Position numbers and translations under genes: made by a program. Positions 9,547-18,185 of a stretch of DNA of 64,000 nt are shown here, in pieces (within the stretch, counting starts at the first letter, position 1; every line of letters begins with the position of its first letter). The notes under the pieces were generated by a model. It was given only the letters and a program-made list of their open reading frames with translations, did no database searches and had not been told where the DNA came from. The stretch spans positions 124,001-188,000 of the forward strand of contig NZ_JBAJMV010000001.1 in NCBI RefSeq assembly GCF_036880965.1. Reading direction: 5' to 3'. Source of the DNA: JAUASW01 sp036880965. Lineage in GTDB: Bacteria; Pseudomonadota; Gammaproteobacteria; Burkholderiales; Burkholderiaceae_C.

Positions 9547-11375
9547 GCCCTGCTTTGTGAATTCTGACCGGCGAGCGCATCCATCAGCGTGGCCAGGTCG
9601 GCTGCGGCCAGGAATGGCCGTGCGCCGAGTTCGAAGTCCAGCGTGGCCGCGGGCAATTGTTCTTTCCCGGCTTGGGCGGCGCGCTGCAGCGCATCGAAAC
9701 TGCCCTTGATCAGGAGATTCCAGGCCGGCAGCCCGCGACCGGTGTCACCATTCAGACGTCGCGCACGCAGGACCCGCTGAGCCGGATTCCAGGGCTGGTC
9801 GGCGTGAATCAGCGCGGCAAGCTCATGTTGCAGGTCGATGCCAGTGCAAGCAGCATCGCAGGCGGCCAGGACCAGCCGTGCATCGCCACGCCAGGCATCC
9901 ACCTGAGTCTGGCGCTGCTCGGGCATCTGCGCCAGCAGCAGCTCGGCAACGGCCAGGCCTTGTTCACGCAATCTCGCAGCAAGCGCCTGCACGGTCGCGT
10001 CCGCTTGAGCGAACATCGCAACGCGCTGGGCTGCGGCAGGAATGAGCTGCGGCAGCAGATCGAACACTTGCCGGCCTTTGATGCTCAGTGCCGAAGGCGA
10101 TTGAGCCACTTGTCGCAAGGTTTGCAGCGCGCTCATCAGACGCAGTTGCTCACCAGCGCTCAGGTAGCGCTGCGACTGCCAGCGCTCCTGCAAATGCTGC
10201 AGCTGCGCCATCGCTTGCGCATCAAGCTCGACAGCATCGCCAGACCACCAGGCCTGCTCCAACACCACAGGCAGGCGCGGCAGCAGGTCGCGCTTGCGGC
10301 GGCTCAGCATCACCGTCTGCAGCAGCTCGCGTTGCTGCCGCTTGCCGGCCGCAGCGGCCTCGTCGCACCACACGCGCAAGGGGCCGCGGCGATTGCTGTC
10401 GATCCAGTCGACCAGTTCGCCCAGCAGCGGTTCACCGAGCAGCTCGCGATCCGCCAGCAAGAGCAGGTGCGGTGTCGCTACCAGCGGCAGGCCCTCCAGC
10501 AATTGAACGCCATCGACGATCAAGAGTTCTGCATCGGCCAGAGGTGCTTCGCCCGGCTCCAGGAGCTGCAGGCCAGTCGGCCAGCCGCCCAGCCAGGCCT
10601 CAGCATCGCCGACCCAAGCCGCATGGCGCTCCAGCGGCGCCAGCAGCACGACGCTACCAAGGCCAAACAAGCGACGCCACAGCTGCAGCGCAGTCAGGGC
10701 AGTAGCGCGATGACCAAGGCCCAGATCGTCCGCAATCAACGAGCGTCCGGCGCACAGCGCAAACAGGGCGGCCTCCCATTGGAACTCGGGCAAAGGCTGG
10801 CGCAAGCCAGCCAGCGCATGCAGGTCGGCGCCTTCAGCCAGCGTGGTTTCCAGTCGGCGAACGCGCTCGCGTGCATCTGCCGCGAAGCTGAGTTGCTCCC
10901 ACACCGCTGGAGCGACGCGGAGTTCATGGCCCAGCTCCGCAGACAGGGCCAGCAAGCCATCCAGCGTCTGCCCTTGCTCTGCGTCCAACGCGCCGTCTTC
11001 TCCGAACAGGGCTGCGGCAGCTTCGCAGAGCGCCAGCGGCGCCGCCGTGCCGGCGCGCCAGCAGAGCTCGCGGGAAAGGCCATCGTTCAGCCAGATTTCG
11101 CTGTGGCTTGCTGGAAGCGTCTGTGCAGGCAGTTCAGCCGGCAGGTCAGCCTGAGGCTCAGCCAGCAGTTCGGCAAAGGCAATGCTCGGCTTGGTCGCTG
11201 TGGCCTTGGGCTTGCGTGCGGTCCTCTTGGCAGCTGGCTTGCGGGCCGGCTGCTCCGCCGCCTGCCTGTCGGGCTCGGCAGCTGGCGTCGCGGCGTCGCT
11301 TGATGTCACGGGCGTGGTCAGCGCTTCGGAAAGCGCAGCGTCCGCCTTGCGGCGGCTCTTGGTCGTTGTAGCCAT
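9537..11375 (-). CDS. SNF2-like helicase-fold protein with degenerate ATPase motifs
   Basis: 612 residues. The first ~75 are Ala/Lys/Pro-rich and probably disordered. The body has the order of an SNF2/SWI2 ATPase but with lost catalytic residues. LIADDLGLGHRATAL (213-227) matches the ADEMGLGKT Walker A loop with the lysine replaced by His222. LLIVDGVQLLEG (284-295) sits where DEAH should be, with the catalytic Glu replaced by Gly289. The C-terminal part retains GIDLQHELAALIHADQPWNPAQR (motif V/VI region) but RVLRARRLNG is only a partial arginine-finger motif. ATP hydrolysis is therefore doubtful. Its start lies 21 bases after the pabBC stop, so it probably belongs to an orn-pabBC transcript. 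The function is unknown. Confidence 0.7.
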   Translation of the reverse strand: MATTTKSRRKADAALSEALTTPVTSSDAATPAAEPDRQAAEQPARKPAAKRTARKPKATATKPSIAFAELLAEPQADLPAELPAQTLPASHSEIWLNDGLSRELCWRAGTAAPLALCEAAAALFGEDGALDAEQGQTLDGLLALSAELGHELRVAPAVWEQLSFAADARERVRRLETTLAEGADLHALAGLRQPLPEFQWEAALFALCAGRSLIADDLGLGHRATALTALQLWRRLFGLGSVVLLAPLERHAAWVGDAEAWLGGWPTGLQLLEPGEAPLADAELLIVDGVQLLEGLPLVATPHLLLLADRELLGEPLLGELVDWIDSNRRGPLRVWCDEAAAAGKRQQRELLQTVMLSRRKRDLLPRLPVVLEQAWWSGDAVELDAQAMAQLQHLQERWQSQRYLSAGEQLRLMSALQTLRQVAQSPSALSIKGRQVFDLLPQLIPAAAQRVAMFAQADATVQALAARLREQGLAVAELLLAQMPEQRQTQVDAWRGDARLVLAACDAACTGIDLQHELAALIHADQPWNPAQRVLRARRLNGDTGRGLPAWNLLIKGSFDALQRAAQAGKEQLPAATLDFELGARPFLAAADLATLMDALAGQNSQSRACW

Positions 11376-11396
11376 GGAGGAAGGAAAGAATTCAGG

Positions 11397-13232
11397 TCAG
11401 GCGCCGCGCGAGAAACGCGCAGCGGGAGGGTCGGAGGGCAGCAGCTCGGCCGGGCACCAGCCCCGCAAGCTGTTGAAGAAGGCCAGGCCGGTGGCCCGCT
11501 GAAGATCGTCCACGGTCAGGCGCGCTTCGCTGATGCGGCCCTGGGCCAGCAGCTCTTCTCGCAACACGCCGGGCAGCAGGCCGCTGGCCAGCGTTGGCGT
11601 CAGCCACTTGCCATCGAGCAGCAAGGCAATATTGCCAAACGTGCCTTCGGTCAGTTCGCCGCGAGCATTCCAAAGCAGGAGATCGAAGGCCTCGGCCGGC
11701 TTGTGCGCAGCGAAGGCTTCGTAGAGTTCGCGGCGCGTGGTCTTGTGTTGAATGAACTCGGCCGCGGCGCCATCGGTGTCGATGGCATGCGGCGCGAGGG
11801 CGAGAAGCACTGGCGACGGTGTGTCAGCCAAGGCCTGCAAATCAGTGCTGAGGCGGCCATCCGCGGCGACGGTCAAACGCAGGCGCCAGGCTCCGGTGGG
11901 ATGAGCAGCGGCGAGTTCGGCCAGGGCGCTGCGCAGCTTGGCCGGCTGCAGCTTGATGCCGAAGTGATGGGCGGTGCGCTGCAGGCGTGCCAGATGGGCG
12001 GCGAGCCGCACGAACTCGCCCTCCTCCAGGCGCAGGGTTTCCAGCGCCGCAATCGGCCCTTCGGCGCGACGCAAGAACCGCATCTTGGCGCGCCATTCGG
12101 CAATCTCGGCGTCGGCCGACGAATCGAGCGTGATCGCGCTGCCGATGCCACAGCGCAAGGCGCCGTCTGCGCCCTGCTCCACCGTCCGGATGGGCACATT
12201 GAAAGTGGCCACGCCGCCAGGCTGGATCAGGCCCAGCGCGCCGCAGTACCAGCCGCGCCGCTCGGGCTCCAGTTCCGCAATGATTTCCATCGCCCGGATC
12301 TTTGGCGCCCCGGTGACCGAGCCACAAGGAAACAAGGCGCCAAACACCTCGGCCAGCGTGGTGCCGGGGCGGCTGACGGCCGTGACCGTGGAGGTCATCT
12401 GCCAGACTGTCGGCAAGGCATGCAGCTCGAACAAGCGCGGCACGCGGACCGAACCCAGCGAGGCGATGCGACCCATGTCGTTGCGCAGGAGGTCCACGAT
12501 CATCAGGTTCTCGGCACGCTCTTTCTCGCTGGTGCGCAAGTAGGCTTGAGCCGCCTCATCCTCGACCACGTCGCGGCCGCGCGGCGCCGTGCCCTTCATC
12601 GGCTGGGCTGCGAGCAGCCAGGTGCGCGGGCCCTCAGGCAAGGCACGCCAATCGAAGAAGAGCTCCGGCGACACACTCGCCACGCCCGCTTCGCGCAGGA
12701 AGATCGAGAAGCCACCCGGCTGGCTGGCATGCAAGGCCAGGAAAGCCCGGCCCAGATCGGGCGCGGCAGCCTTGGCATGAATACGCGTGGTCAGGTTGAC
12801 CTGGTAGCAATCACCCGAGCGGATGTATTCGCGGATGCGCTCGATCTGCGCCGCCTCATCGGCATCGCCCTGGCTGTCATGCCAGCCCAGCACGCCGGTG
12901 CCTTCAGCATTGGCTTGGGGCCAGGCTTGCGGCTCATCGAGATAGACGGCGAACTCGGCCAAAGCCTGGTCGCTGGATCGAACTTGCAGCGCCGCATCGA
13001 AAGCCGGCGCAGCCTCATAGCGAAGGCCTCCCAGCACCCAGGCACCGGCGCGCGCTGCCGCATGAGCCTCTGCCAGCACGCCAGCCACCTGGTCCAGCCG
13101 CTCGGCACGCAGCCGGCGCGCAGGCGGCGCATAGAAAGCGCCGCGCATGCGCTCGCCGTCCTCGCGGGCCAGCGGATGGCGTGGGAAATCGAATGCCGCC
13201 CAGAGATCCTCCGGACGGTGCAGCTCGCTCAT
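11397..13232 (-). CDS. pabB: Aminodeoxychorismate synthase component I fused to 4-amino-4-deoxychorismate lyase (PabB-PabC)
   Basis: 611 residues. Residues 1-385 are a chorismate-binding PabB domain with PMKGT (211-215; Lys213 marks PabB rather than anthranilate synthase), EKERAENLMIVDLLRNDMGR and CGSVTGAPKIRAMEIIAELE. Residues ~395-611 are a class IV PLP aminotransferase/lyase domain (PabC): candidate PLP lysine K497 in IQHKTTRR, then ARGELTEGTFGNIALLL and LASGLLPGVLREELL. The fusion would take chorismate plus ammonia (from glutamine via PabA, not in the window) to 4-aminobenzoate for folate synthesis. It starts 22 bases after the orn stop and is followed after 21 bases by the SNF2-like gene. 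Confidence 0.93.
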   Translation of the reverse strand: MSELHRPEDLWAAFDFPRHPLAREDGERMRGAFYAPPARRLRAERLDQVAGVLAEAHAAARAGAWVLGGLRYEAAPAFDAALQVRSSDQALAEFAVYLDEPQAWPQANAEGTGVLGWHDSQGDADEAAQIERIREYIRSGDCYQVNLTTRIHAKAAAPDLGRAFLALHASQPGGFSIFLREAGVASVSPELFFDWRALPEGPRTWLLAAQPMKGTAPRGRDVVEDEAAQAYLRTSEKERAENLMIVDLLRNDMGRIASLGSVRVPRLFELHALPTVWQMTSTVTAVSRPGTTLAEVFGALFPCGSVTGAPKIRAMEIIAELEPERRGWYCGALGLIQPGGVATFNVPIRTVEQGADGALRCGIGSAITLDSSADAEIAEWRAKMRFLRRAEGPIAALETLRLEEGEFVRLAAHLARLQRTAHHFGIKLQPAKLRSALAELAAAHPTGAWRLRLTVAADGRLSTDLQALADTPSPVLLALAPHAIDTDGAAAEFIQHKTTRRELYEAFAAHKPAEAFDLLLWNARGELTEGTFGNIALLLDGKWLTPTLASGLLPGVLREELLAQGRISEARLTVDDLQRATGLAFFNSLRGWCPAELLPSDPPAARFSRGA

Positions 13233-13254
13233 GGCTTGATGGACCGCAGCGTCT

Positions 13255-13839
13255 TCAGAGGCTCAGGAGATGCTCGCGGTAGTACGCCAGCTCTTCGATG
13301 GACTCGTGAATGTCAGCCATCGCGGTGTGCGCCTGCGCCTTCTTGAAGCCGTCCAGGATCGCCGGCTTCCAGCGCTTGGCCAGTTCTTTCAAAGTGGTGA
13401 CGTCGAGATTGCGGTAGTGGAAGAACTCTTCCAGCTTGGGCATGTAGTTGGCCAGGAACCGGCGGTCCTGGCAGATGCTGTTGCCGCACATCGGCGACTT
13501 GTTGGCCGGCACGTATTGCTTCAGGAAGGCGATGGTCTGGGCCACGGCCTCATCCTCAGTGATGGTCGAGGCCTTGACGCGGTCGATCAGGCCGCTGCGG
13601 CCGTGCGTGCCCTTGTTCCAGGCGTCCATCTTGTCCAGCGTTTCATCGCTCTGGTGGATGGCGAACACCGGGCCTTCGATGCGCACGTTCAGGTTCGCAT
13701 CGGTGACCACGACGGCGATCTCGATGATGCGGTCGGTGTCCGGATAGAGGCCGGTCATCTCCAGATCGATCCAGATCAGGTTGGTATCGCTGATGGCCAG
13801 CGTGGGGGCTGCGCTCGGCATGTCCGGGCTGCTGCTCAT
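13255..13839 (-). CDS. orn: Oligoribonuclease
   Basis: 194 residues, within the family norm (~180-200). WIDLEMTGL (Asp25, Glu27 of the DEDDh exonuclease set) opens the domain, followed by DTDRIIEIAVVVTD, MCGNSICQDRRFL and the closing AHTAMADIHESIEEL, which holds the His and last Asp of DEDDh. The enzyme degrades 2-5 nt RNAs and pGpG, finishing mRNA turnover and c-di-GMP breakdown, and is usually essential in proteobacteria. The first ~18 residues are a low-conservation extension. It diverges from the M48 protease gene across 55 bases and heads a tight minus-strand series with pabBC. Confidence 0.95.
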   Translation of the reverse strand: MSSSPDMPSAAPTLAISDTNLIWIDLEMTGLYPDTDRIIEIAVVVTDANLNVRIEGPVFAIHQSDETLDKMDAWNKGTHGRSGLIDRVKASTITEDEAVAQTIAFLKQYVPANKSPMCGNSICQDRRFLANYMPKLEEFFHYRNLDVTTLKELAKRWKPAILDGFKKAQAHTAMADIHESIEELAYYREHLLSL

Positions 13840-13894
13840 GGGGCTTCCTTCGGTTCTTGAACGGTCTCTATTGTGGCAGCCCTACACTTCGCCC

Positions 13895-15190
13895 ATGTCG
13901 ACCAGCGCATTTCTACCTCCCCTGTCCGCACCACTGCTGAGCGTCTTGTTCGCGTTGGCGCTCATCGTGAGCCTCGCCACGAAGTTCTGGCTGAGCAGTC
14001 GTCAGATGCGCCATGTGATGGCGCATCGTGGGCAAGTGCCAGCTGCTTTCGCGGCCAGCGTGCCCTTGGCTGCGCATGAGAAGGCGGCTGACTACACGGT
14101 GGCAAAGGGCCGATTCGGACTGCTGGCGTTGGCGTTCGAAAGCGCCCTGCTGCTGGGCTGGACGCTGCTGGGCGGGCTCGACGCCTTGAACGGCTGGATC
14201 TACGGCCTCACCGCCGAGCCGCTCGGCATGATGGGCTATCAATTGAGCCTGCTGGCCGCCTTTGCACTGATCGGCATGCTGCTGGACCTGCCCTTCGAGC
14301 TGTGGAACACCTTCCGGATCGAGCAACAGTTCGGCTTCAACCGCATGACCTTGAGGCTCTACGTCATCGACGCGATCAAGGGCATCTTCATCGGCGCGCT
14401 GATAGGCCTGCCGATTGCGGCCCTGATCCTGTGGCTGATGGGCGCCGCTGGCGCCTGGTGGTGGCTCTGGGCGTGGGGCGCCTGGATGGGCTTCAACCTC
14501 CTGATCATGGTGCTCTACCCAACCGTTATCGCACCGATGTTCAACAAGTTCGAGCCCCTCGCCGATGAAGGCGTCAAGAACCGCGTCGAAGCCTTGATGA
14601 AGCGCTGCGGCTTCGCGGCCAAGGGCCTGTTCGTGATGGACGGGAGCCGCCGCTCGGGCCACGGCAATGCCTATTTCACCGGCCTCGGCGCCGCCAAGCG
14701 CGTGGTCTTCTTCGACACCTTGCTGGAGCGCCTGGCGCCCGGCGAGATCGAGGCAGTGCTCGCTCACGAACTGGGCCATTTCAAGCATCGCCATGTGCAG
14801 AAGCGCATGGTGAGCATGTTCGCCCTGAGCCTCCTGGGTTTCGCTCTCCTGGGCTGGCTGTCCAGCCAGTTGGGCTTCTACGTGGGCCTCGGCGTCAAGC
14901 CCAGCATGGGCGCGCCAAACGATGCACTCGCGCTGCTGCTCTTCATGCTGGCACTGCCGGTGTTCGCCTTCTTTTTCACGCCGATCGGCAGCCACCTGTC
15001 GCGCAGGCATGAGTTCGAGGCCGATGCCTATGCCCGCGCACAAAGCAGTGGTGAGGACCTGGCGGCGGCGCTCCTGAAGCTGCACGAGGACAATGCCGGC
15101 ACATTGACACCGGATCCGGTCTACGCCCGCTTCTACTATTCCCACCCGCCGGCCAGCGAACGCCTGGCCGCGCTGCAACAAGCCTCATGA
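13895..15190 (+). CDS. M48 family zinc metalloprotease, STE24/CAAX-protease type
   Basis: 431 residues, inner membrane. Several hydrophobic helices flank the catalytic region. The zinc motif HELGH is at 291-295 in EAVLAHELGHFKHRHV, and the third ligand lies in RHEFEADAYA. Also typical of the STE24/CAAX protease 1 group are WNTFRIEQQFGFNRMTLRLYV and RRSGHGNAYFTGLG. Bacterial members are thought to act in membrane-protein quality control; their substrates are mostly unknown. I chose the ATG at the start of MSTSAFLPP, which places the first helix at the N-terminus; the frame is open further upstream into the orn promoter area. The stop overlaps the next start (ATGA). Confidence 0.92.
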   Translation: MSTSAFLPPLSAPLLSVLFALALIVSLATKFWLSSRQMRHVMAHRGQVPAAFAASVPLAAHEKAADYTVAKGRFGLLALAFESALLLGWTLLGGLDALNGWIYGLTAEPLGMMGYQLSLLAAFALIGMLLDLPFELWNTFRIEQQFGFNRMTLRLYVIDAIKGIFIGALIGLPIAALILWLMGAAGAWWWLWAWGAWMGFNLLIMVLYPTVIAPMFNKFEPLADEGVKNRVEALMKRCGFAAKGLFVMDGSRRSGHGNAYFTGLGAAKRVVFFDTLLERLAPGEIEAVLAHELGHFKHRHVQKRMVSMFALSLLGFALLGWLSSQLGFYVGLGVKPSMGAPNDALALLLFMLALPVFAFFFTPIGSHLSRRHEFEADAYARAQSSGEDLAAALLKLHEDNAGTLTPDPVYARFYYSHPPASERLAALQQAS

Positions 15191-15516
15191 ATCTCCTGCT
15201 CGCCCAATGCACGCCTCAGCGTGAAACCCTGCCGCTGGAACAACTGGCCGAGTGGCTGGCGCAAGTGCCGGCCTGGCGCGCCGACCCCGAGCACAAGCTG
15301 ATCGCGCGGCGCTTTGCCTTCGAGAACTTCTACCAGGTGATGGCCTTCGTCAATGCCGTTGCCGAGATTGCGCATGCCCAGGACCATCACCCGGAGATGC
15401 ACGTTGGCTATTCGGCCTGCACGCTGAGCTACACCACGCATGCAGCCGGTGGCCTGACGGCAAACGACTTCATCTGTGCTGCGCAAGCCGACGCGCTGCC
15501 TGAGGCATTCCCATGA
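15187..15516 (+). CDS. Pterin-4a-carbinolamine dehydratase
   Basis: 109 residues, the usual size. The active-site pattern HHPE (67-70) followed by TTHAAGGLTANDF (His85) is the signature of 4a-hydroxytetrahydrobiopterin dehydratase, which recycles the cofactor after aromatic amino acid hydroxylation. No phenylalanine hydroxylase gene lies in the window, so the partner is elsewhere or the protein has another pterin-related role. It overlaps the M48 stop by four bases, implying coupled translation, and precedes rsgA by 73 bases. Confidence 0.92.
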   Translation: MNLLLAQCTPQRETLPLEQLAEWLAQVPAWRADPEHKLIARRFAFENFYQVMAFVNAVAEIAHAQDHHPEMHVGYSACTLSYTTHAAGGLTANDFICAAQADALPEAFP

Positions 15517-15557
15517 GCCCCCACGGTCGTTTCACTCCCTGCCCCCCGATGGGGCGC

Positions 15558-15586
15558 GATGCCCTTCGGGCGGACGTGCGGGCATC
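15558..15586 (+). other. GC-rich stem-loop just upstream of rsgA
   Basis: GATGCCC (15558-15564) pairs with GGGCATC (15580-15586), and inside it GCCC-TTC-GGGC can form a shorter alternative hairpin. The structure ends 3 bases before the chosen rsgA start, which has no clear Shine-Dalgarno. It may hinder initiation or be a neutral repeat remnant. Confidence 0.35.
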
Positions 15587-15589
15587 CGC

Positions 15590-16495
15590 ATGAGCCGATT
15601 TGGCAATCTCGATCTGGGACTCGTGGTGCGCGGCCATGGCCGCCACTACATCGTGGAAGACAGCGAAGGCAAGCGGCGGGTCTGCCATCCGCGTGGCAAG
15701 AGGAGCGACTGCGTGGTCGGCGACATGGTCCGCTGGGCCGAGACCGGCGACGAAGGCGTGATCGAGGCCGTGGAGCCACGGCGCAACCTGCTGTTCCGCC
15801 AGGATGAATGGAAGACCAAGAGCTTTGCCGCCAATGTCGACCAGCTCCTTGTGCTGGTGGCCGTGGAGCCTGTGTTCAGCGAGAGCCAGTTGGCCCGCGC
15901 ACTGATAGCCGCTGAAAGCGCCGGTATCAGCACCCGCATTGCAATGAACAAGACCGACCTGCCTGGCGTGGCCTCGGCGCGCGCCCGCTTGCAGCCCTAT
16001 CGTGACATGGGTCTGGAGGTGATGGATGTCGCCTTCGTGGCCGACCGCGAAGGCTCGTCCGCACTTCTCAATCCCTGGCTGCGAGGCAAACGCACCTTCG
16101 TGATGGGCCCCAGCGGCACCGGCAAGAGCACGCTGATCAATCTCCTGATACCGAACGCTCAGGCACAGATCGGCGATATCTCGGTGGCACTGAACTCGGG
16201 CCGCCACACGACGACCACGACGCAGTGGTACTGGGTCGATTCGGAACGCCAAACAGCGCTGATCGATTCACCAGGCTTTCAGGAATTTGGCTTGCAGCAG
16301 ATCGAGCCCATGCAGCTGCCCTTGCTGATGCCCGACTTGCGCGCGCATGCGGACCACTGCCGCTTCTACAACTGCACGCACCAGCACGAGCCCGGCTGCG
16401 GTGTTCGCGAGGCGGTGGACGCAGGCCAGATCAATGCCTCGCGGTACCGCATCTACGGCGAGATCCTGCAGGAGCTGGGCAGCAAGCGCTACTGA
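15590..16495 (+). CDS. rsgA: Ribosome small-subunit-dependent GTPase RsgA
   Basis: 301 residues, usual for the family. An N-terminal OB-fold (about 1-65) is followed by a circularly permuted GTPase: G4 NKTD (120-123) precedes G1 GPSGTGKST (173-181) and G3 DSPG (226-229). A C-terminal zinc site follows, with Cys257, Cys262, His264 and Cys270 in CRFYNCTHQHEPGC. RsgA checks late 30S ribosome assembly using GTP. I chose ATG (MSRFGNL), which gives the standard OB-fold start; the frame is open further upstream but runs into the dehydratase gene. It converges on a small membrane-protein gene 12 bases downstream. Confidence 0.95.
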   Translation: MSRFGNLDLGLVVRGHGRHYIVEDSEGKRRVCHPRGKRSDCVVGDMVRWAETGDEGVIEAVEPRRNLLFRQDEWKTKSFAANVDQLLVLVAVEPVFSESQLARALIAAESAGISTRIAMNKTDLPGVASARARLQPYRDMGLEVMDVAFVADREGSSALLNPWLRGKRTFVMGPSGTGKSTLINLLIPNAQAQIGDISVALNSGRHTTTTTQWYWVDSERQTALIDSPGFQEFGLQQIEPMQLPLLMPDLRAHADHCRFYNCTHQHEPGCGVREAVDAGQINASRYRIYGEILQELGSKRY

Positions 16496-16507
16496 GCGCG
16501 GCGCGGA

Positions 16508-16780
16508 TCAGGTGTCCAGCCGTGGCAGCGGGCTCTTGACCTCGCGCGCCTCGACGTCCACGACCTCGCCGGCCGGCTCTGCGCGACGCGACTGGCCCGG
16601 CCGAAACTTGCCCGCACGGCGGAAGCGCGCCATGTCGACCACAGGCTTGCGGCCGCGCAGGAGGCTCCAGATCATCAGGCCGATCATCGTGACGATGGCC
16701 ACGCCCACGAGCGCCAGTACCAACACCAGCGTGAACAGGCCCAGCAGCACACGAATCACGACGGTCAAGAGTCCGGACAT
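16508..16780 (-). CDS. Small single-pass membrane protein, unknown
   Basis: 90 residues from the ATG of MSGLLTVV. One long hydrophobic stretch (about 4-37, LTVVIRVLLGLFTLVLVLAL onward) is followed by a basic cytoplasmic tail with RGRKPVVDMARFRRAGKFRPGQSRR and an acidic end. No family recognised. It starts 25 bases after the SDR stop and is probably co-transcribed with it. An in-frame upstream ATG would add 14 residues overlapping the SDR gene; I prefer the internal start because the membrane helix then follows directly. Confidence 0.6.
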   Translation of the reverse strand: MSGLLTVVIRVLLGLFTLVLVLALVGVAIVTMIGLMIWSLLRGRKPVVDMARFRRAGKFRPGQSRRAEPAGEVVDVEAREVKSPLPRLDT

Positions 16781-16805
16781 CAAAGCTTCCTTGCGAAGAG
16801 TGGGT

Positions 16806-17573
16806 TCAACCGCGCCCGACAAAGGGCATGGCCGAAGCCATCACGGTCATGAATTGCACATTGGCCGACAGCGGAAGCTGGGCCATGTATAGAACGGCGC
16901 TGGCCACATGGGCCACGTCCATCGTGGGTTCGATGGCTATGTCGCCATTGGCCTGGCGAACGCCTTCGGTCATGGGCTGGGCCATCTCGGTCAGGGCATT
17001 GCCGATGTCGAGCTGGCCGCAGGCGATGTCGAATGCACGGCCGTCGAGCGAGAGCGACTTTGTCAGTCCTGTGATGGCGTGCTTGGTGGCGGTGTAAGGG
17101 GCGGAATTGGGTCGCGGCGCATGGGCCGAGATCGAGCCATTGTTGATGATGCGTCCGCCACGCGGCGACTGCTTCTTCATCAGGCGGAAGGCGCCCTGGG
17201 CGCAGAGAAAGGCACCGGTGAGGTTCACATCGACCGACTGCCGCCAATGTTCGACCGGCAGTTCATCGATAGGTACCGACGGAACAAACACGCCAGCATT
17301 GTTGAACAGCAGGTCCAGTCTGCCGAACTCGGTTTCGATCATGGTGAACACCTGGTTCACGTCATCGGGCTGGCTGATGTCGGCCCGGACCGGCAGCGCC
17401 TTGGCAGGTTCACGCGCCATCGCGGCCGTTTCCTGCAATGCCGGCAAACGCCGCCCTGCCAGCACCACCGTCCACCCCTCCTCCAGCAGGGCCAGGGCCG
17501 CGGCCCGGCCGATGCCGCTGCCGGCACCGGTCACGAGGGCAATCCTTGCTGAATTGTTGCTGGGGTTTGTCAT
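16806..17573 (-). CDS. SDR-family short-chain dehydrogenase/reductase
   Basis: 255 residues. Classical SDR features: cofactor loop TGAGSGIG (15-22), NNAG in LLFNNAGVF, catalytic Ser147/Ser149 region in NNGSISA, and the YxxxK pair Tyr160/Lys164 in YTATKH. After the catalytic helix the sequence reads CGQLDIGNALTEMAQPM instead of the usual PG motif, which defines a recurring proteobacterial SDR subgroup ending PFVGRG. An NAD(P)-dependent oxidoreductase with unknown substrate. ADISQ after strand 3 does not decide between NAD and NADP. Confidence 0.88.
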   Translation of the reverse strand: MTNPSNNSARIALVTGAGSGIGRAAALALLEEGWTVVLAGRRLPALQETAAMAREPAKALPVRADISQPDDVNQVFTMIETEFGRLDLLFNNAGVFVPSVPIDELPVEHWRQSVDVNLTGAFLCAQGAFRLMKKQSPRGGRIINNGSISAHAPRPNSAPYTATKHAITGLTKSLSLDGRAFDIACGQLDIGNALTEMAQPMTEGVRQANGDIAIEPTMDVAHVASAVLYMAQLPLSANVQFMTVMASAMPFVGRG

Positions 17574-17611
17574 GCATCCGCCTGTGGACAGGCGTGATGA
17601 TAGTCAGGCTC

Positions 17612-17905
17612 TTACTGAGCCGTGGACGAGGGGGTTTGCTGGGCGACGCGCTGGCCATCGACGCTGCGCTGGCCTTCGACCACCACACGGGGCAACTGGG
17701 CAACGGTGTTGTTCTCGCGGGCCACGGCGATCTGGGTCGGAATGCTTTGGCCGGTGATCTCGACGCGCGGCAGCTGGCTCATCGCCACGTGACGCTCGTC
17801 CTGGGCGCTCATCGCGCCAGCACCGACGGCGGCGATCATGATGGCGACCACGACGCCAAGGCGCTTGATCTGGGCATTGCGGTCATAGCAGTAAACGGTG
17901 TTCAT
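17612..17905 (-). CDS. Small membrane-anchored protein with two TonB-box-like motifs
   Basis: 97 residues from an ATG preceded by a perfect AGGAGG site 6 bases upstream. A basic N-terminus (MNTVYCYDRNAQIKR) is followed by one hydrophobic helix (LGVVVAIMIAAVGAGAM, about 16-33). The exposed tail has two related motifs, LPRVEITGQ and LPRVVVEGQ, about 30 residues apart. These resemble the VEITG-type stretch at the start of many TonB-dependent receptor plugs, including PRVEISGT in the receptor at 0.6-2.9 kb. No family name recognised. The topology suggests the tail is periplasmic. A link to TonB/ExbBD is only inference. Confidence 0.7.
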   Translation of the reverse strand: MNTVYCYDRNAQIKRLGVVVAIMIAAVGAGAMSAQDERHVAMSQLPRVEITGQSIPTQIAVARENNTVAQLPRVVVEGQRSVDGQRVAQQTPSSTAQ

Positions 17906-18137
17906 CTCGGGCCTCCTACAGCCAAGCAGCGGTTCTTGTTGTGCTGCGATGGGCCGAACTATGCCCAGGGATAACCATGAGGAAAAACCGAATGCGATCA
18001 AGGGCGGGATCGGGCGACGAACTGCAGCCGGCGGCGACGAGTGTCACGAGTCGGTCAGGGTCAACTCAGACAAACCCCTAGTTCAAGGGGCTCAACAGGT
18101 CGTTCCTGACCGGGCACCTGCCAGATCACGTGCGCCA

Positions 18138-18166
18138 TGAAAAACGGCGCCTCCAAGGCGCCGTTT
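18138..18166 (-). terminator. Rho-independent terminator of the coiled-coil protein gene
   Basis: AAACGGCGCC and GGCGCCGTTT form a 10-base-pair stem with a 5-base loop. On the minus strand it continues into TTC after five Ts, about 20 bases past the stop codon of the gene at 18186. Confidence 0.8.
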
Positions 18167-18185
18167 CCGTGAGGAGCGGGTGTGC

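Noticed and set aside
17898..18140. An 80-codon + strand frame in the gap before the coiled-coil protein gene
   Set aside because: No ribosome site, no homology that I recognise, and it runs opposite to the small membrane protein's 5' region.
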